DNA of 64,000 nt, from assembly GCF_004005495.1 (NCBI RefSeq), contig NZ_RZYA01000021.1, positions 1 to 64,000 on the forward strand, read 5' to 3'. The stretch comes from Streptomyces antnestii (GTDB lineage: Bacteria; Actinomycetota; Actinomycetes; Streptomycetales; Streptomycetaceae). Below, one piece after another: positions 33,757 through 44,335 of this stretch. The translations under genes and the position numbers were made by a program. Below the pieces are notes generated by a model. The model was given only the letters and a program-made list of their open reading frames with translations. It made no database searches and was not told the origin of the DNA. The stretch's first letter is position 1. Each line of letters starts with the position of its first letter.

Positions 33757-34695
33757 TCAGACGCCGACCGGCTCGCCCGCGGCGACGGCGATCTCCGACT
33801 CGGCGACGACGCCCGCGACGCGGCGGAGCTTCTTCATCGGGCCGAGCTCGGACTCGTAGACCTTCTTGACGCCGTCACCGAGGGACGCCTCGATGGTGCG
33901 GATGTCGCGCACGAGGCGGGTGAGGCCCTGCGGCTCGACGGAGGCGGCCTGGTCGGAGCCCCACATGGCGCGGTCGAGGGTGATGTGGCGCTCGACGAAG
34001 GCGGCGCCGAGGGCGACGGCGGCGAGCGTGGTCTGCAGGCCGGTCTCGTGGCCGGAGTAGCCGATCGGGACGTTCGGGTACTCGGCCTGGAGGGTGTTGA
34101 TCACGCGGAGGTTGAGCTCCTCGGCGACCGACGGGTACGTCGACGTGGCGTGGCACATGAGGATGTTGTCCGAGCCGAGGACCTCGACCGCGTGGCGGAT
34201 CTGCTTCGGGGTGGACATGCCGGTGGAGAGGATCACCGTGCGGCCGGTGGCGCGCAGGGCGCGCAGCAGCTCGTCGTCGGTGAGCGAGGCGGAGGCGACC
34301 TTGTGGGCCGGGACGTCGAACTTCTCCAGGAAGGCGACGGCCTCGGTGTCCCACGGGGAGGCGAACCAGTCGATGCCGCGCTTCTTGCAGTGCTCGTCGA
34401 TCTGGCGGTACTCGTCCTCGCCGAACTCGACGCGGTGACGGTAGTCGATGTACGTCATCCGGCCCCAGGGGGTGTCGCGCTCGATGTCCCACTGGTCGCG
34501 CGGGGTGCAGATCTCCGGGGTGCGCTTCTGGAACTTGACGGCGTCACAGCCGGCCTCGGCGGCCACGTCGATCAGCTTGAAGGCGTTCTCGAGGTCGCCG
34601 TTGTGGTTGATGCCGATCTCGCCGGTGATGTAGACGGGCTGACCGGGGCCGGCCGTCTTCGAACCGAACGTGCGCAGGCGGGAGTTGGTGCTCAT
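33757..34695 (-). CDS. Nonulosonic acid (NeuB-like) synthase lacking SAF domain
   Basis: A 312-aa PEP-dependent synthase of the NeuB family, condensing a hexose or hexosamine (phosphate) with PEP to a nine-carbon acid (sialic acid, Kdn or similar). TIM-barrel motifs are YITGEIGINHNGD, CDAVKFQKR, WFASPWD, ILSTGM, CHATSTYP and GYSGHE. The usual C-terminal antifreeze-like SAF domain (about 60 residues) is absent; the protein ends shortly after the barrel. ATG 34695 has AAGGA upstream. It is 13 bp from the CMP-transferase gene. Confidence 0.88.
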   Translation of the reverse strand: MSTNSRLRTFGSKTAGPGQPVYITGEIGINHNGDLENAFKLIDVAAEAGCDAVKFQKRTPEICTPRDQWDIERDTPWGRMTYIDYRHRVEFGEDEYRQIDEHCKKRGIDWFASPWDTEAVAFLEKFDVPAHKVASASLTDDELLRALRATGRTVILSTGMSTPKQIRHAVEVLGSDNILMCHATSTYPSVAEELNLRVINTLQAEYPNVPIGYSGHETGLQTTLAAVALGAAFVERHITLDRAMWGSDQAASVEPQGLTRLVRDIRTIEASLGDGVKKVYESELGPMKKLRRVAGVVAESEIAVAAGEPVGV

Positions 34696-34708
34696 GAGGG
34701 GAGGTTCC

Positions 34709-36010
34709 TTACTTGTTGAGGGAGTCGAGAGAAGGGCCGAGGATCCAGGTGGCGATCTCTCGGATCGCGCCGTCACCGCCGGGCAGGCTGGTGACCGCGC
34801 GTGCGGCGCCGCGTACGACGTCGTGGGCGCTCGCGACCGCCACGGGCCAGCCGACGAGGCCGAAGCACGGGAGGTCGTTGACGTCGTTGCCGACGTAGAG
34901 CACGCGCTCGGGCGCGATGCCCTGCTCCTCGCACCACTGCTTCAGTGCGAGGTCCTTGCGGTCGATGCCGTGCAGGACCGGGATCTTGAGCTTCCTGGCC
35001 CGGGCGGCGACCACCGGGTTCTGTTCCGTGGACAGGATCAGCAGCGGCAGGCCCGCGTTGCGCAGGGCCGCGATGCCGAGGCCGTCACCGCGGTGCACGG
35101 TGACGAACTCCCGTCCGTCGGAGTCGATCAGCACCTTGTCGTCCGTCTGGGTGCCGTCGAAGTCGAGGACGACCGCGTCGATGTCCCGCGCGGTCGGGAG
35201 GGCGCCGGGCCGGTTCGCGTCGAACAGCGGCGCGAGGACGCGGGCCCGGGAGAGGTCGTGCGGGTCGTCGATCTCCAGGACGCGCGCGGGGTCGGTGCGG
35301 ACGAGTTCCGTGCGGCCGAAGAAGCGGTGCCTGGCCTCGCGGAAGCCGCTCGCGTCCATGCCGTAGACCGCGCCGGTCTCCAGGAGGTCCTGGGGGCGGT
35401 CCTGGCGCATCTGGCGGAAGGACTTGTCGTGGTTGACGCCGTAGCCGCCGCTGGTGGCGGCGGAGGCAACGAGGGTGTCGGTGCCGCCGCCCTCGACGGC
35501 GGCACGCTCGACGGCGGCGGGCGCGGGCTCGTCCGCGGCGTCGCGCCACACGAAGCCGTGGAAGGGGGCGACGGTGAGGGCCGAGTCGGCGCCCTTCCCG
35601 ACGATCGCCTCGACGACGCCGTCGATGTCCTCGCGGACGATGAAGGGGCTGGTGCACTGCACGAGCAGGACCACGTCGACCGCGGCGCCCTGCAGCGCCT
35701 CGTGGGCGTCCATGGCGTGCAGCACGGCCGCCTCGGAGCTCGACTTGTCGCCGGCGATGGCGGCGGGCCGCAGCACGACCTCGGCGCCGGCCTCACGGGC
35801 GGCGGCGGCGATCGCGGCGTCGTCCGTGGAGACCACGACGTCCGTGACGAGGCGGGTGGCGCGGCACTCGCGGACGGCGCGGGCCACGAGGGGCACGCCG
35901 CCGACGGGGGCGAGGTTCTTGGCGGGCACTCCCTTGGAGCCGCCGCGGGCGGGGATCACGGCGAGGACGCGGCGGACCGGTGCCGCTGTGCCCGCTTCCG
36001 GGTTGGTCAT
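34709..36010 (-). CDS. CMP-nonulosonate cytidylyltransferase / HAD phosphatase fusion
   Basis: A 433-aa bifunctional protein. Residues 15-240 form the acylneuraminate cytidylyltransferase domain (IPARGGSKGVPAKN at 19-32, QCTSPF, NHDKSFRQ-like region). Residues 280-425 form a KdsC-type HAD phosphatase (DFDGTQTD at 283-290, VHRGDGLGI, LSTEQNP, YVGNDVNDLP). Together with the synthase this gives dephosphorylation of a 9-phosphate intermediate and CMP activation. ATG 36010 has AGGAG 7 bp upstream. In S. coelicolor a homologous CMP-Kdn synthetase is needed for teichulosonic acid (recalled). Confidence 0.9.
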   Translation of the reverse strand: MTNPEAGTAAPVRRVLAVIPARGGSKGVPAKNLAPVGGVPLVARAVRECRATRLVTDVVVSTDDAAIAAAAREAGAEVVLRPAAIAGDKSSSEAAVLHAMDAHEALQGAAVDVVLLVQCTSPFIVREDIDGVVEAIVGKGADSALTVAPFHGFVWRDAADEPAPAAVERAAVEGGGTDTLVASAATSGGYGVNHDKSFRQMRQDRPQDLLETGAVYGMDASGFREARHRFFGRTELVRTDPARVLEIDDPHDLSRARVLAPLFDANRPGALPTARDIDAVVLDFDGTQTDDKVLIDSDGREFVTVHRGDGLGIAALRNAGLPLLILSTEQNPVVAARARKLKIPVLHGIDRKDLALKQWCEEQGIAPERVLYVGNDVNDLPCFGLVGWPVAVASAHDVVRGAARAVTSLPGGDGAIREIATWILGPSLDSLNK

Positions 36011-36063
36011 CAGATCTCCTTGAGGGGTACGGGCGTTCACGGCGCTCCGCGGGGCGTCGGCGT

Positions 36064-37380
36064 TCACAGCTCGCCCATCCGCCGGATGACGGGCGCCACG
36101 CGCTGCACTCCGTGGCGGTAGGCGCCGCGGGCGGCGCGGCGCACGATCTGCCGTACGGGCCCGGCCTCCTTGCCGGCGGCGGGGGCGCCGGGCAGCGGCG
36201 TCCCGTCGGGGGCGAGGTGGTGGCGGGCGAGGATGCGCGGCAGGTAGCCGGGGGCGGTGGTGAGGCTGTAGTAGGGGGCGAGCGGCGGGAGCCGGTCGGC
36301 GGCGAGGAGGCCGGTGACGCGGGCACGTGCCGTGTCGAAGGCCGTGTCGTACGTGCCGTCGGCGGCGACGCCCTGGCGGGACACCCACCGCGCGTCCGCC
36401 TCGGGCAGGTGCCCGGCGTCGAGCTGGTCCCAGGAGGCGAGGCAGCCGGAACCGGTGAAGTGGTGGTTGCCGAGCGCCTCGCGCACCCCGAGATCGGTGA
36501 GCAGAACCGTGGGGATGCGGCGATGCATCGCTTCGAGCGCGGCCGTCGAACTGACGGTGACCAGCAGGTCGGTGCGGTCGAGTACCTCGCCCATGTGCCC
36601 GTAGACGAGGCGGCAGTTGGCGGGCAGGCCGCCCTCGATGCGCTGCGCGAGTTTCTGGTAGGGCGCCTCTTCGATGTGGGTGGTGTGCTCGCCCGGCTTG
36701 CTGCGGAGCTTGAGCAGGACCTCGCGGTCGGGGTGCAGCCGTGCGTGCTGGACGAGCCGGCCGAGCAGGTAGGCGCGGTCGGCGGGGGTGTCCGGTACGG
36801 AGGGCTGCGCGGCGAAGACGACCGTGTACGGGTCGTGCTTCTCCTCGTAGGGCGCGCCTCCGAGGAACGGCAGCGCGCACTCCGTCACGGCCGACGCGTC
36901 GGCGTCCACCCCCTCGTACACGGCGCGGAAACGGTCCGCGTCGTGGCGGGAGTTGGCGAGGACGAGGTCGGCGCCGTGCCGCAGGAGGAGTCCGTCGGCG
37001 AGCTTCTCGTAGACGACACCCACATAGCCGGTGACGACGACGGGCCGCTTCGTCCGGCCCTGCCAGGCCCGCGCGAGGCCGTGCAGCATGGCCTGGACGG
37101 CGCCGCCGACGAGGGCGAGGACGACGACGTCGTACCGGTCGGCGTCCCGCTCCATGGCGCGCAGGAATTCGACGGCGGTGACTTCGTCGAGGCTGTCGGC
37201 GCGGACGCCGACCTCGTCGAGCTGGCGGGGTGTGGGGGTGGCCCGGCCGCGCAGGAGGAATCCGCCGAGCGGGCTCTCGTCGGTGGTGATGCGGCGCGCG
37301 GTGAGCGCGCCCCACTTCCACCGGGTGTCGGAGTCCGCGAGCACGGCGACCCGTGGGGTCTCAGAGGTACTTGCTGGCAC
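36064..37380 (-). CDS. DUF6716-type putative glycosyltransferase
   Basis: A 438-aa protein with a two-domain GT-B-like pattern: N-terminal VAVLADSDTRWKWG, a middle VVTGYVGVVYEKLADGLLL and a nucleotide-binding half containing VVFAAQPSVPDT, LLKLRSKPGEHTTH and VSSTAALEAMHRRIP. The K-x-R-x-K-P-G-E-H segment parallels the K-P-H-P motif of polysialyl and CDP-glycerol transferases. GTG 37380 is chosen for where conservation begins; a TTG at 37419 is also open. It is the first gene of the leftward transcript, divergent from the GT2 gene. Confidence 0.75.
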   Translation of the reverse strand: MPASTSETPRVAVLADSDTRWKWGALTARRITTDESPLGGFLLRGRATPTPRQLDEVGVRADSLDEVTAVEFLRAMERDADRYDVVVLALVGGAVQAMLHGLARAWQGRTKRPVVVTGYVGVVYEKLADGLLLRHGADLVLANSRHDADRFRAVYEGVDADASAVTECALPFLGGAPYEEKHDPYTVVFAAQPSVPDTPADRAYLLGRLVQHARLHPDREVLLKLRSKPGEHTTHIEEAPYQKLAQRIEGGLPANCRLVYGHMGEVLDRTDLLVTVSSTAALEAMHRRIPTVLLTDLGVREALGNHHFTGSGCLASWDQLDAGHLPEADARWVSRQGVAADGTYDTAFDTARARVTGLLAADRLPPLAPYYSLTTAPGYLPRILARHHLAPDGTPLPGAPAAGKEAGPVRQIVRRAARGAYRHGVQRVAPVIRRMGEL

Positions 37381-37578
37381 ACGGAAGAAGCTAGGAAGGC
37401 ATGGAGATCCGCGGCCCAACCGGACCTCAACAAACGGTTAACAGCGCACCGACGAATGGCGAATCGGGCCGGGAAGTCGCCGGGAATCAGGCTGGTTCAC
37501 GGTTCCGCCACGCGTCGTTCACCTGGCATCTTTCCAACGGTCAAGACGAATGCCGGGCCGCCGCCTAGCGTCCTTCAC

Positions 37579-38559
37579 GTGGTCAAGCTCTCCGTCATCG
37601 TGCCGTTCTACAACGTGCAGCAATACGCGCCCGACACTCTCAGAAGTCTTCGTGCGAACGCGCGCGACGACTTCGAATTCATTCTCGTCGACGACTGTTC
37701 GAAGGACGAGACCCCGGACATTCTCGCGCGCGCCGAGCGCGAGCTGCCCGGCGCCGTTCTGGTCAGACACGAAAAGAACGGAGGCCTGGCGACAGCCCGC
37801 AACACGGGACTCGACGCGTCGCGCGGCGAGTACGTCACCTTCCTGGACGGCGACGACTGGCTCGCCCCCGGGTACTACGAGCAACTCGTCGCCTCTATCG
37901 AGGGGTTGGGCTGCGACTTCGTCCGCACGGACCATGTCCAGTGCACCGCGCGGGCGCGCAGCGTCCACCGTGTTCCGCACGGCCGGCGCGGCGTCGTCAT
38001 GGACCCGCGCGAGGCGATCCTGCCGGCCGACCGGTCGACGTCGGTGGACTACGCGTACGCGTGGGCCGGCATCTACCACCGGCGGCTCGCCGACGCGGGC
38101 CTGCTGCACTTCACCGACGGCCTGCGCACGGCCGAGGACAGGCCGTGGATCTGGCGGCTGCACCGGGAGGCGAAATCCTTCGCCGCGGTGGGACTTCTCG
38201 GTGTGTTCTACCGGCGCGGCGTCGCGTCCTCGCTGACGCAGATCGGCGACGTGCGGCAACTCGATTTCATCAAGGCGTTCGACCAGGTCGTCGCGGAAAC
38301 CGCTCAGGACAAGGACGCGGAAATCCTTCTTCCGAAGGCCGTCCGTACGTACTGCGCGATTATTTCCCACCACCTGGGATCCATCGAAAGGTTCGAACCC
38401 GCAGTGGCGCGCAAATTGAAAACAATGAGTTCGGCGGCACTGAAGCGGATGCCGCAGGACGTGCTCGACGACGCGCTCGACTCGATGGACGTGCAGCGGG
38501 CGACGCGCCTGCGCCGCCTCCGGCGCCGGCCCGCCGCCACGGGGGTGGCTGCCGCGTGA
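37579..38559 (+). CDS. Family 2 glycosyltransferase
   Basis: A 326-aa GT-A glycosyltransferase. The N-terminus KLSVIVPFYNVQQYAPDTL is the GT2 signature, with ILVDDCSKDET, HEKNGGLATARNTGL and the nucleotide-sugar DxD as FLDGDDW; EDRPWIWRL is a family acceptor-side motif. The GTG at 37579 begins the conserved region. Such enzymes are often wall-polymer or capsule transferases. Overlaps the next gene by GTGA. Confidence 0.88.
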   Translation: MVKLSVIVPFYNVQQYAPDTLRSLRANARDDFEFILVDDCSKDETPDILARAERELPGAVLVRHEKNGGLATARNTGLDASRGEYVTFLDGDDWLAPGYYEQLVASIEGLGCDFVRTDHVQCTARARSVHRVPHGRRGVVMDPREAILPADRSTSVDYAYAWAGIYHRRLADAGLLHFTDGLRTAEDRPWIWRLHREAKSFAAVGLLGVFYRRGVASSLTQIGDVRQLDFIKAFDQVVAETAQDKDAEILLPKAVRTYCAIISHHLGSIERFEPAVARKLKTMSSAALKRMPQDVLDDALDSMDVQRATRLRRLRRRPAATGVAAA

Positions 38560-39893
38560 CCACGCAGATCTTCCTCGCCTCCACGCTGTACGGGACGGCG
38601 ACGCTCGCCGCGGCCCTCGACGCGGACTGTTTCGGCCCCGCGGACCGGCGCATCCTGCTGGTCGCCAACAACGCGGCGACCCCGGAGACGACGCCCGCCG
38701 TCGACACGATGCCGGGCTTCGACCGCCTTCGCGGCCGCTTCGACGACGTCGTGTCGTGGAACGAGACCATCGAGCCGTTCCACCCGGGCGGCTGGGCCCC
38801 GCGCCCCGACGACGTACCCCTGTGGGAGCGCCATCTGCGGCTCGCCTGGGACCTGGGCGACGACGACGTCGAGCTGGCCGTGGAGTCGATCCAGGTCAAC
38901 CCCGCGATGGCGGTCGCCCAGATCTTCACCGGGGCGCCCGTCGACGTGTACGCGGACGGCCTGATGAGCTACGGCCCGACCCGCAGCAAGATCGACCCTC
39001 TGGTCGGCACGCGCGTACGGCGGCTGCTGCACCTGGACCTCGTGCCGGACCTGAAGCCGCTGCTCCTCACCGAGTTCGGCGTCGGCCCCGAGATCGTGCC
39101 GACGGACGTCTTCGTGAAGGTGCTCGCCGAACTGGGCGACGTCAGCGGCGAGTTGCCGCCCGTCGGGCCCGAACCGGCCGTGCTCCTCGGCCAGTACCTC
39201 TCCGCGCTCGACATCCTCACCGCGCAGGAGGAGGAGGACCTGCACGTGCGGATGATGCGCGGCGCGGTCGCCCTCGGCCACACGCGGATCGTCTTCAAGC
39301 CGCACCCGACGGCGCCGGCCACCTGGTCGCGCACCCTCGAGGCGGAGGCGGAGAAGCTCGGCGCCGAGCTCACCGTCCTCGACACGCCCGTGCTCGCCGA
39401 GGTCCTCTTCCAGCGGATGCGTCCGGCCCTGGTGGTCGGCTGCTTCTCCACGGCGCTCCTGACCGCGTCCGCGCTCTACGGCATCCCGGTCGCCCGCATC
39501 GGCACCGGCACCCTCCTCGACCGCCTCGCGCCGTACCAGAACAGCAACCGCGTGCCGGTCACGATCGTGGACGCGCTGCTGCCGGACCTGTCGGACCCGG
39601 CGGCGGTCACCGCGCAGGAACACGGCACGGCGACCGCCGAACTGAACCAGCTGGTGCGGGCCGTCGGCTTCGCGATGCAGCCGAAGATCTACCCGGAGCT
39701 GCGGGCGGCGGCCGAGCGGTACCTCTCGACGCACCTGGACGACCACACCTGGCGCTACTTCAAGCGGCGTCGGCTCACGTCACTCGCGCTCCCCGGCGCC
39801 GTCCCCGCCCAGCTCGCGTTCATCCCGCGCAACGCGACGGTGCGCCGGGTCGCCCGCCGCGCGCGGTCCTTCAAGAGGGCGGCCCTCGGGTGA
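38556..39893 (+). CDS. Polysialyltransferase-family protein
   Basis: A 445-aa protein of the bacterial alpha-2,8-polysialyltransferase type (GT38/pfam07388-like). TTQIFLASTLYGTATLAAAL starts it; DVYADGLMSYGPTR, TRIVFKPHPTAP (the K-P-H-P motif) and GCFSTALLTASALYG are characteristic. It is likely to polymerise or attach the nonulosonic acid. It starts on a GTGA overlap with the GT2 gene and ends on another with the acyltransferase. Confidence 0.85.
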   Translation: MTTQIFLASTLYGTATLAAALDADCFGPADRRILLVANNAATPETTPAVDTMPGFDRLRGRFDDVVSWNETIEPFHPGGWAPRPDDVPLWERHLRLAWDLGDDDVELAVESIQVNPAMAVAQIFTGAPVDVYADGLMSYGPTRSKIDPLVGTRVRRLLHLDLVPDLKPLLLTEFGVGPEIVPTDVFVKVLAELGDVSGELPPVGPEPAVLLGQYLSALDILTAQEEEDLHVRMMRGAVALGHTRIVFKPHPTAPATWSRTLEAEAEKLGAELTVLDTPVLAEVLFQRMRPALVVGCFSTALLTASALYGIPVARIGTGTLLDRLAPYQNSNRVPVTIVDALLPDLSDPAAVTAQEHGTATAELNQLVRAVGFAMQPKIYPELRAAAERYLSTHLDDHTWRYFKRRRLTSLALPGAVPAQLAFIPRNATVRRVARRARSFKRAALG

Positions 39894-41032
39894 GCACCGG
39901 GCAGAGCACGCTCCCGAAGCTCTCACCGGGAGCGGACACCGCGGCGGGGCGGCCGGCGCGCGCCCACGCGCCTCGGCTGCGGGCCCTCGACGGCCTGCGC
40001 CTGATCGCGGCCCTGATGGTCGCCGCGTACCACTACGGCGGCCGTGACGGTGAGGTGTCCCAGGCGTGGGGCGCCTCACCGAAGACCCAATTCCCGTCGC
40101 TGCACCAGTGGTTCGCCTACGGCTGTCTGGGCGTGCAGGTCTTCTTCGTCATCAGCGGGTTCGTGATCTGCATGAGCGGCTGGGGCAAGCCCCTGCGGTC
40201 GTTCTTCGCCTCACGCGCGTCGCGCCTGCTGCCCTCGTACTGGGCGGCGGTGATCCTCGTGACGGCGGTCTTCGCGCTGCCCGCGGTCGCGTACAAGGCG
40301 GTCTCGCCCAGCGACGCGCTGCTCAACCTGACGATGCTTCAGCAGCCGCTCGGCGTGGACCGGGTGCTCGGCGTCTGCTGGACGCTGTGGGCCGAGGTCC
40401 GCTTCTACGCGCTGTTCGCCCTGTGCGTCGTCCTGCCGGGCGCGAACCGGCGCCGCATCGTGCTGTTCTGCGCGGTGTGGACGCTCGCGGCGGCGATCGC
40501 GCAGGCGTCCGGCGAGGCGACCCTGAACATCGTGCTGATGCCGGAGTACGCGCCGTTCTTCATCGGCGGGGTGGGCCTCTATCTCCTCCACATCGACCGC
40601 CGCGACATGACGGCCTGGGGCATCGTCCTCGTGAGCTGGCTGATCGGCCAGCACTACGCGGTGGCCCGCCTGTGGCACGCGCCGGATCCGCACTTCTTCT
40701 CGTATCGCTCGTCGGGCACGATCATGCTGGTCGTGACGCTCGGTTTCGTGGCGGTGGGGGCGATCGCGCTCGGGTTCCTGAACCGGGTGAACTGGAAGTG
40801 GCTGACGGTCGCGGGCGCGCTGACGTACCCGTTCTACCTGGTGCACGAGCATCTGGGCTGGGTGGCGATCGAGGTGCTGCACCGCCGTCTCGGGCTCCCG
40901 TCAGCGGCGACGTTCGCCCTCACGGTGGCCTCGATGCTCCTCCTCGCCTGGCTCCTCAACCGCTTCGTCGAGAAGCCGCTCACACCTTTCCTGCGCAAAC
41001 ACCTGAACCCGATTTCCGCCAGACTTCACTGA
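39890..41032 (+). CDS. Membrane acyltransferase (acyltransferase_3)
   Basis: A 380-aa integral membrane O-acyltransferase with about ten helices. The catalytic region LRALDGLRLIAALMVAAYHY has the conserved Asp and the later His; GVQVFFVISGFVI and RASRLLPSYW follow, all family signatures. It probably O-acetylates the polymer or its precursor, as neighbouring genes suggest. GTGA overlap with the upstream gene. Confidence 0.9.
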   Translation: MSTGQSTLPKLSPGADTAAGRPARAHAPRLRALDGLRLIAALMVAAYHYGGRDGEVSQAWGASPKTQFPSLHQWFAYGCLGVQVFFVISGFVICMSGWGKPLRSFFASRASRLLPSYWAAVILVTAVFALPAVAYKAVSPSDALLNLTMLQQPLGVDRVLGVCWTLWAEVRFYALFALCVVLPGANRRRIVLFCAVWTLAAAIAQASGEATLNIVLMPEYAPFFIGGVGLYLLHIDRRDMTAWGIVLVSWLIGQHYAVARLWHAPDPHFFSYRSSGTIMLVVTLGFVAVGAIALGFLNRVNWKWLTVAGALTYPFYLVHEHLGWVAIEVLHRRLGLPSAATFALTVASMLLLAWLLNRFVEKPLTPFLRKHLNPISARLH

Positions 41033-41126
41033 GGATTCATACCCGTTGGAGTTTGCTGCACGATTGGCAGATGCGATCCACGAGCGCCTTGACCCTGCCG
41101 TTCGGGAGCTCGTAGGTTCGCGTCCC

Positions 41127-42023
41127 ATGACTGCTGCGCACGACACCGCCCGGCGCCCCATCGACCTCGACGATGTCCCGGGCTGGTTCCCCCCGCTCGA
41201 CCAACTCCTGTTCACCTGGTTCCTGGAACGACAGGCACGGCAGGAGGTCCACGGCGACCTCCTGGAACTCGGTGTCTACCTCGGCAAGAGCGCGGTGCTT
41301 CTCGGCCACCACCTCCAGGACTCCGAGAAGTTCACCGTGTGCGACCTGTTCGAGGGCGACGCCCCGGACCAGGCGAACCGGGCCGAGGCCACCAAGTCGT
41401 ACGGCTCGCTGACCCGGCGGGCCTTCGAGGAGAACTACCTCTCGTTCCACGACGACCTGCCGAAGGTCGTCCAGGCCCCCAGCTCCGTGATCTCCACCGA
41501 GGTCGCCCCGCGCACCTGCCGCTTCGTCCACATCGACGCCTCGCACCTGTACGAGCATGTGTACGGCGACATCACCGCGGCCCGTGACGCGCTCCTGCCG
41601 GGCGGCGTCGTGGTCCTCGACGACTTCCGCTCCGAGCACACCCCGGGCGTCTCCGTCGCCGCGTGGGAAGCCGTCCTCAACCGCGGCCTGCGCCCGCTGT
41701 GCCTGAGCACCCAGAAGCTGTACGCCACCTGGGAGGACCCGGAGCCCGTACAGGACGAGCTCCTCGCCATGCTGAGGGAGCGCGACGACATCGCGTTGAG
41801 CGTGCAGGAGGCGGCCGGTCACCGCCTGGTCCGGGCGAAGTCGAAGGGGGTCAAGGCGCCCGCATCCCCGCGTTCGCGCCACGTCGCGCAGGAGCCGGCA
41901 CCAGCCCCCGCAGTGCCGCGCCCCGCCCCCCGAAGCGCCGCCTCCCGCAGCCGCGCCCGCCGCCTCGCGGTCGACCTGCTGCCGCCCCTGGTGACCCGGG
42001 CGGTACGCCGGGCCCGGAGCTAG
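41127..42023 (+). CDS. TylF/Methyltransf_24-type methyltransferase
   Basis: A 298-aa class I SAM-dependent methyltransferase. LLELGVYLGKSAVLLG is motif I and FTVCDLFEGD motif II; RFVHIDASHLYEHVYGD contains the metal-binding Asp/His typical of TylF/MycF sugar O-methyltransferases, and GGVVVLDDF follows. A basic Pro/Arg tail of about 65 residues is extra. It probably methylates a sugar of the polymer; 3-O-methyl sugars are known in Streptomyces wall polymers. ATG 41127 is chosen over an unsupported TTG at 41046. Confidence 0.85.
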   Translation: MTAAHDTARRPIDLDDVPGWFPPLDQLLFTWFLERQARQEVHGDLLELGVYLGKSAVLLGHHLQDSEKFTVCDLFEGDAPDQANRAEATKSYGSLTRRAFEENYLSFHDDLPKVVQAPSSVISTEVAPRTCRFVHIDASHLYEHVYGDITAARDALLPGGVVVLDDFRSEHTPGVSVAAWEAVLNRGLRPLCLSTQKLYATWEDPEPVQDELLAMLRERDDIALSVQEAAGHRLVRAKSKGVKAPASPRSRHVAQEPAPAPAVPRPAPRSAASRSRARRLAVDLLPPLVTRAVRRARS

Positions 42024-42030
42024 CTGGGAT

Positions 42031-42678
42031 TTACGCCAGAGAGAGCTTGACCGCGAAGCCCAGGAACAGGAGCCCCGCTGCCGTGGTGGCGCCCGCCGAG
42101 AGGCGCTTGCGGCGGCGGAAGGCGTCGGCGAGACGCGTGCCGCTGAAGATCAGGGTGGAGAGGTAGAGGAAGCTCGCGGTCTGGAGCAGGCCGCCGAGGA
42201 CCAGGAAGGACAGCGCCGGGTAGGCGTAGTGCGGGTCCACGAACTGCACGAAGAAGGAGATCAGGAAGAGGATCGCCTTCGGGTTGAAGAGGCTGACGAT
42301 CAGGGCCCGGCGGTACGGGTGCTCCTCGGCGCCGACAGGCTGGGTCTCCACCGGAGCCTCGGCCTGCTCACCCCGCTGCTTCCACATCGCGTACGCGGAG
42401 CGGATCATGCCGAACGCCATGTAGCTCAGGTAGCCCGCGCCCGCGTACTTGACGATCAGGAAGAGCAGCGGTGTCGTCTGGAGCACGGAGGCGGCGCCGA
42501 GCGCGGCCAGTGTCATCAGGATCGTGTCCCCGGTGAAGACGCCCGCCGCGGCCGCGTATCCGGTGCGTATGCCCTTGCGGGCGGCGACGGAGAGCACGTA
42601 CAGCGAGTTGGGTCCGGGGAGCAGGACGATCAGGACGAGTCCCGCGAGATAAGTGGGCAGATTGATGACACCGAGCAT
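42031..42678 (-). CDS. LysE/LeuE-family amino-acid exporter
   Basis: A 215-aa protein with about six helices. The N-terminal signature LIVLLPGPNSLYVL (P-G-P) and TGYAAAAGVFTGDTIL fit the LeuE (leucine exporter) branch of the LysE family, and SLFNPKAILF is the mid-protein motif. It is convergent with the methyltransferase (8-bp gap). An inverted repeat lies immediately upstream of its ATG. Confidence 0.9.
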   Translation of the reverse strand: MLGVINLPTYLAGLVLIVLLPGPNSLYVLSVAARKGIRTGYAAAAGVFTGDTILMTLAALGAASVLQTTPLLFLIVKYAGAGYLSYMAFGMIRSAYAMWKQRGEQAEAPVETQPVGAEEHPYRRALIVSLFNPKAILFLISFFVQFVDPHYAYPALSFLVLGGLLQTASFLYLSTLIFSGTRLADAFRRRKRLSAGATTAAGLLFLGFAVKLSLA

Positions 42679-42682
42679 GAAA

Positions 42683-42720
42683 GGGAGTGTCGCACGCCTA
42701 TATGGCCATACGACACTCCC
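42683..42720. promoter_or_regulatory. Nested palindromes upstream of LeuE-like gene
   Basis: Outer 10-bp arms GGGAGTGTCG/CGACACTCCC (42683-42692 with 42711-42720) enclose an 18-bp spacer that contains TATGGCCATA, itself a perfect palindrome (42701-42710). The whole lies 5 bp before the exporter ATG and 35 bp after the mutase stop. It could be the mutase terminator, an operator for the exporter, or both. Confidence 0.65.
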
Positions 42721-42754
42721 GGTCAGAAGGTGATACGCGGCCCCGGAACAGGCC

Positions 42755-44335
<1,581 letters not shown>

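Noticed and set aside
32585..42023. Sialic acid catabolic (nan) operon
   Set aside because: There is no aldolase, kinase, epimerase or sialic acid transporter; the genes are biosynthetic and transferase-type.
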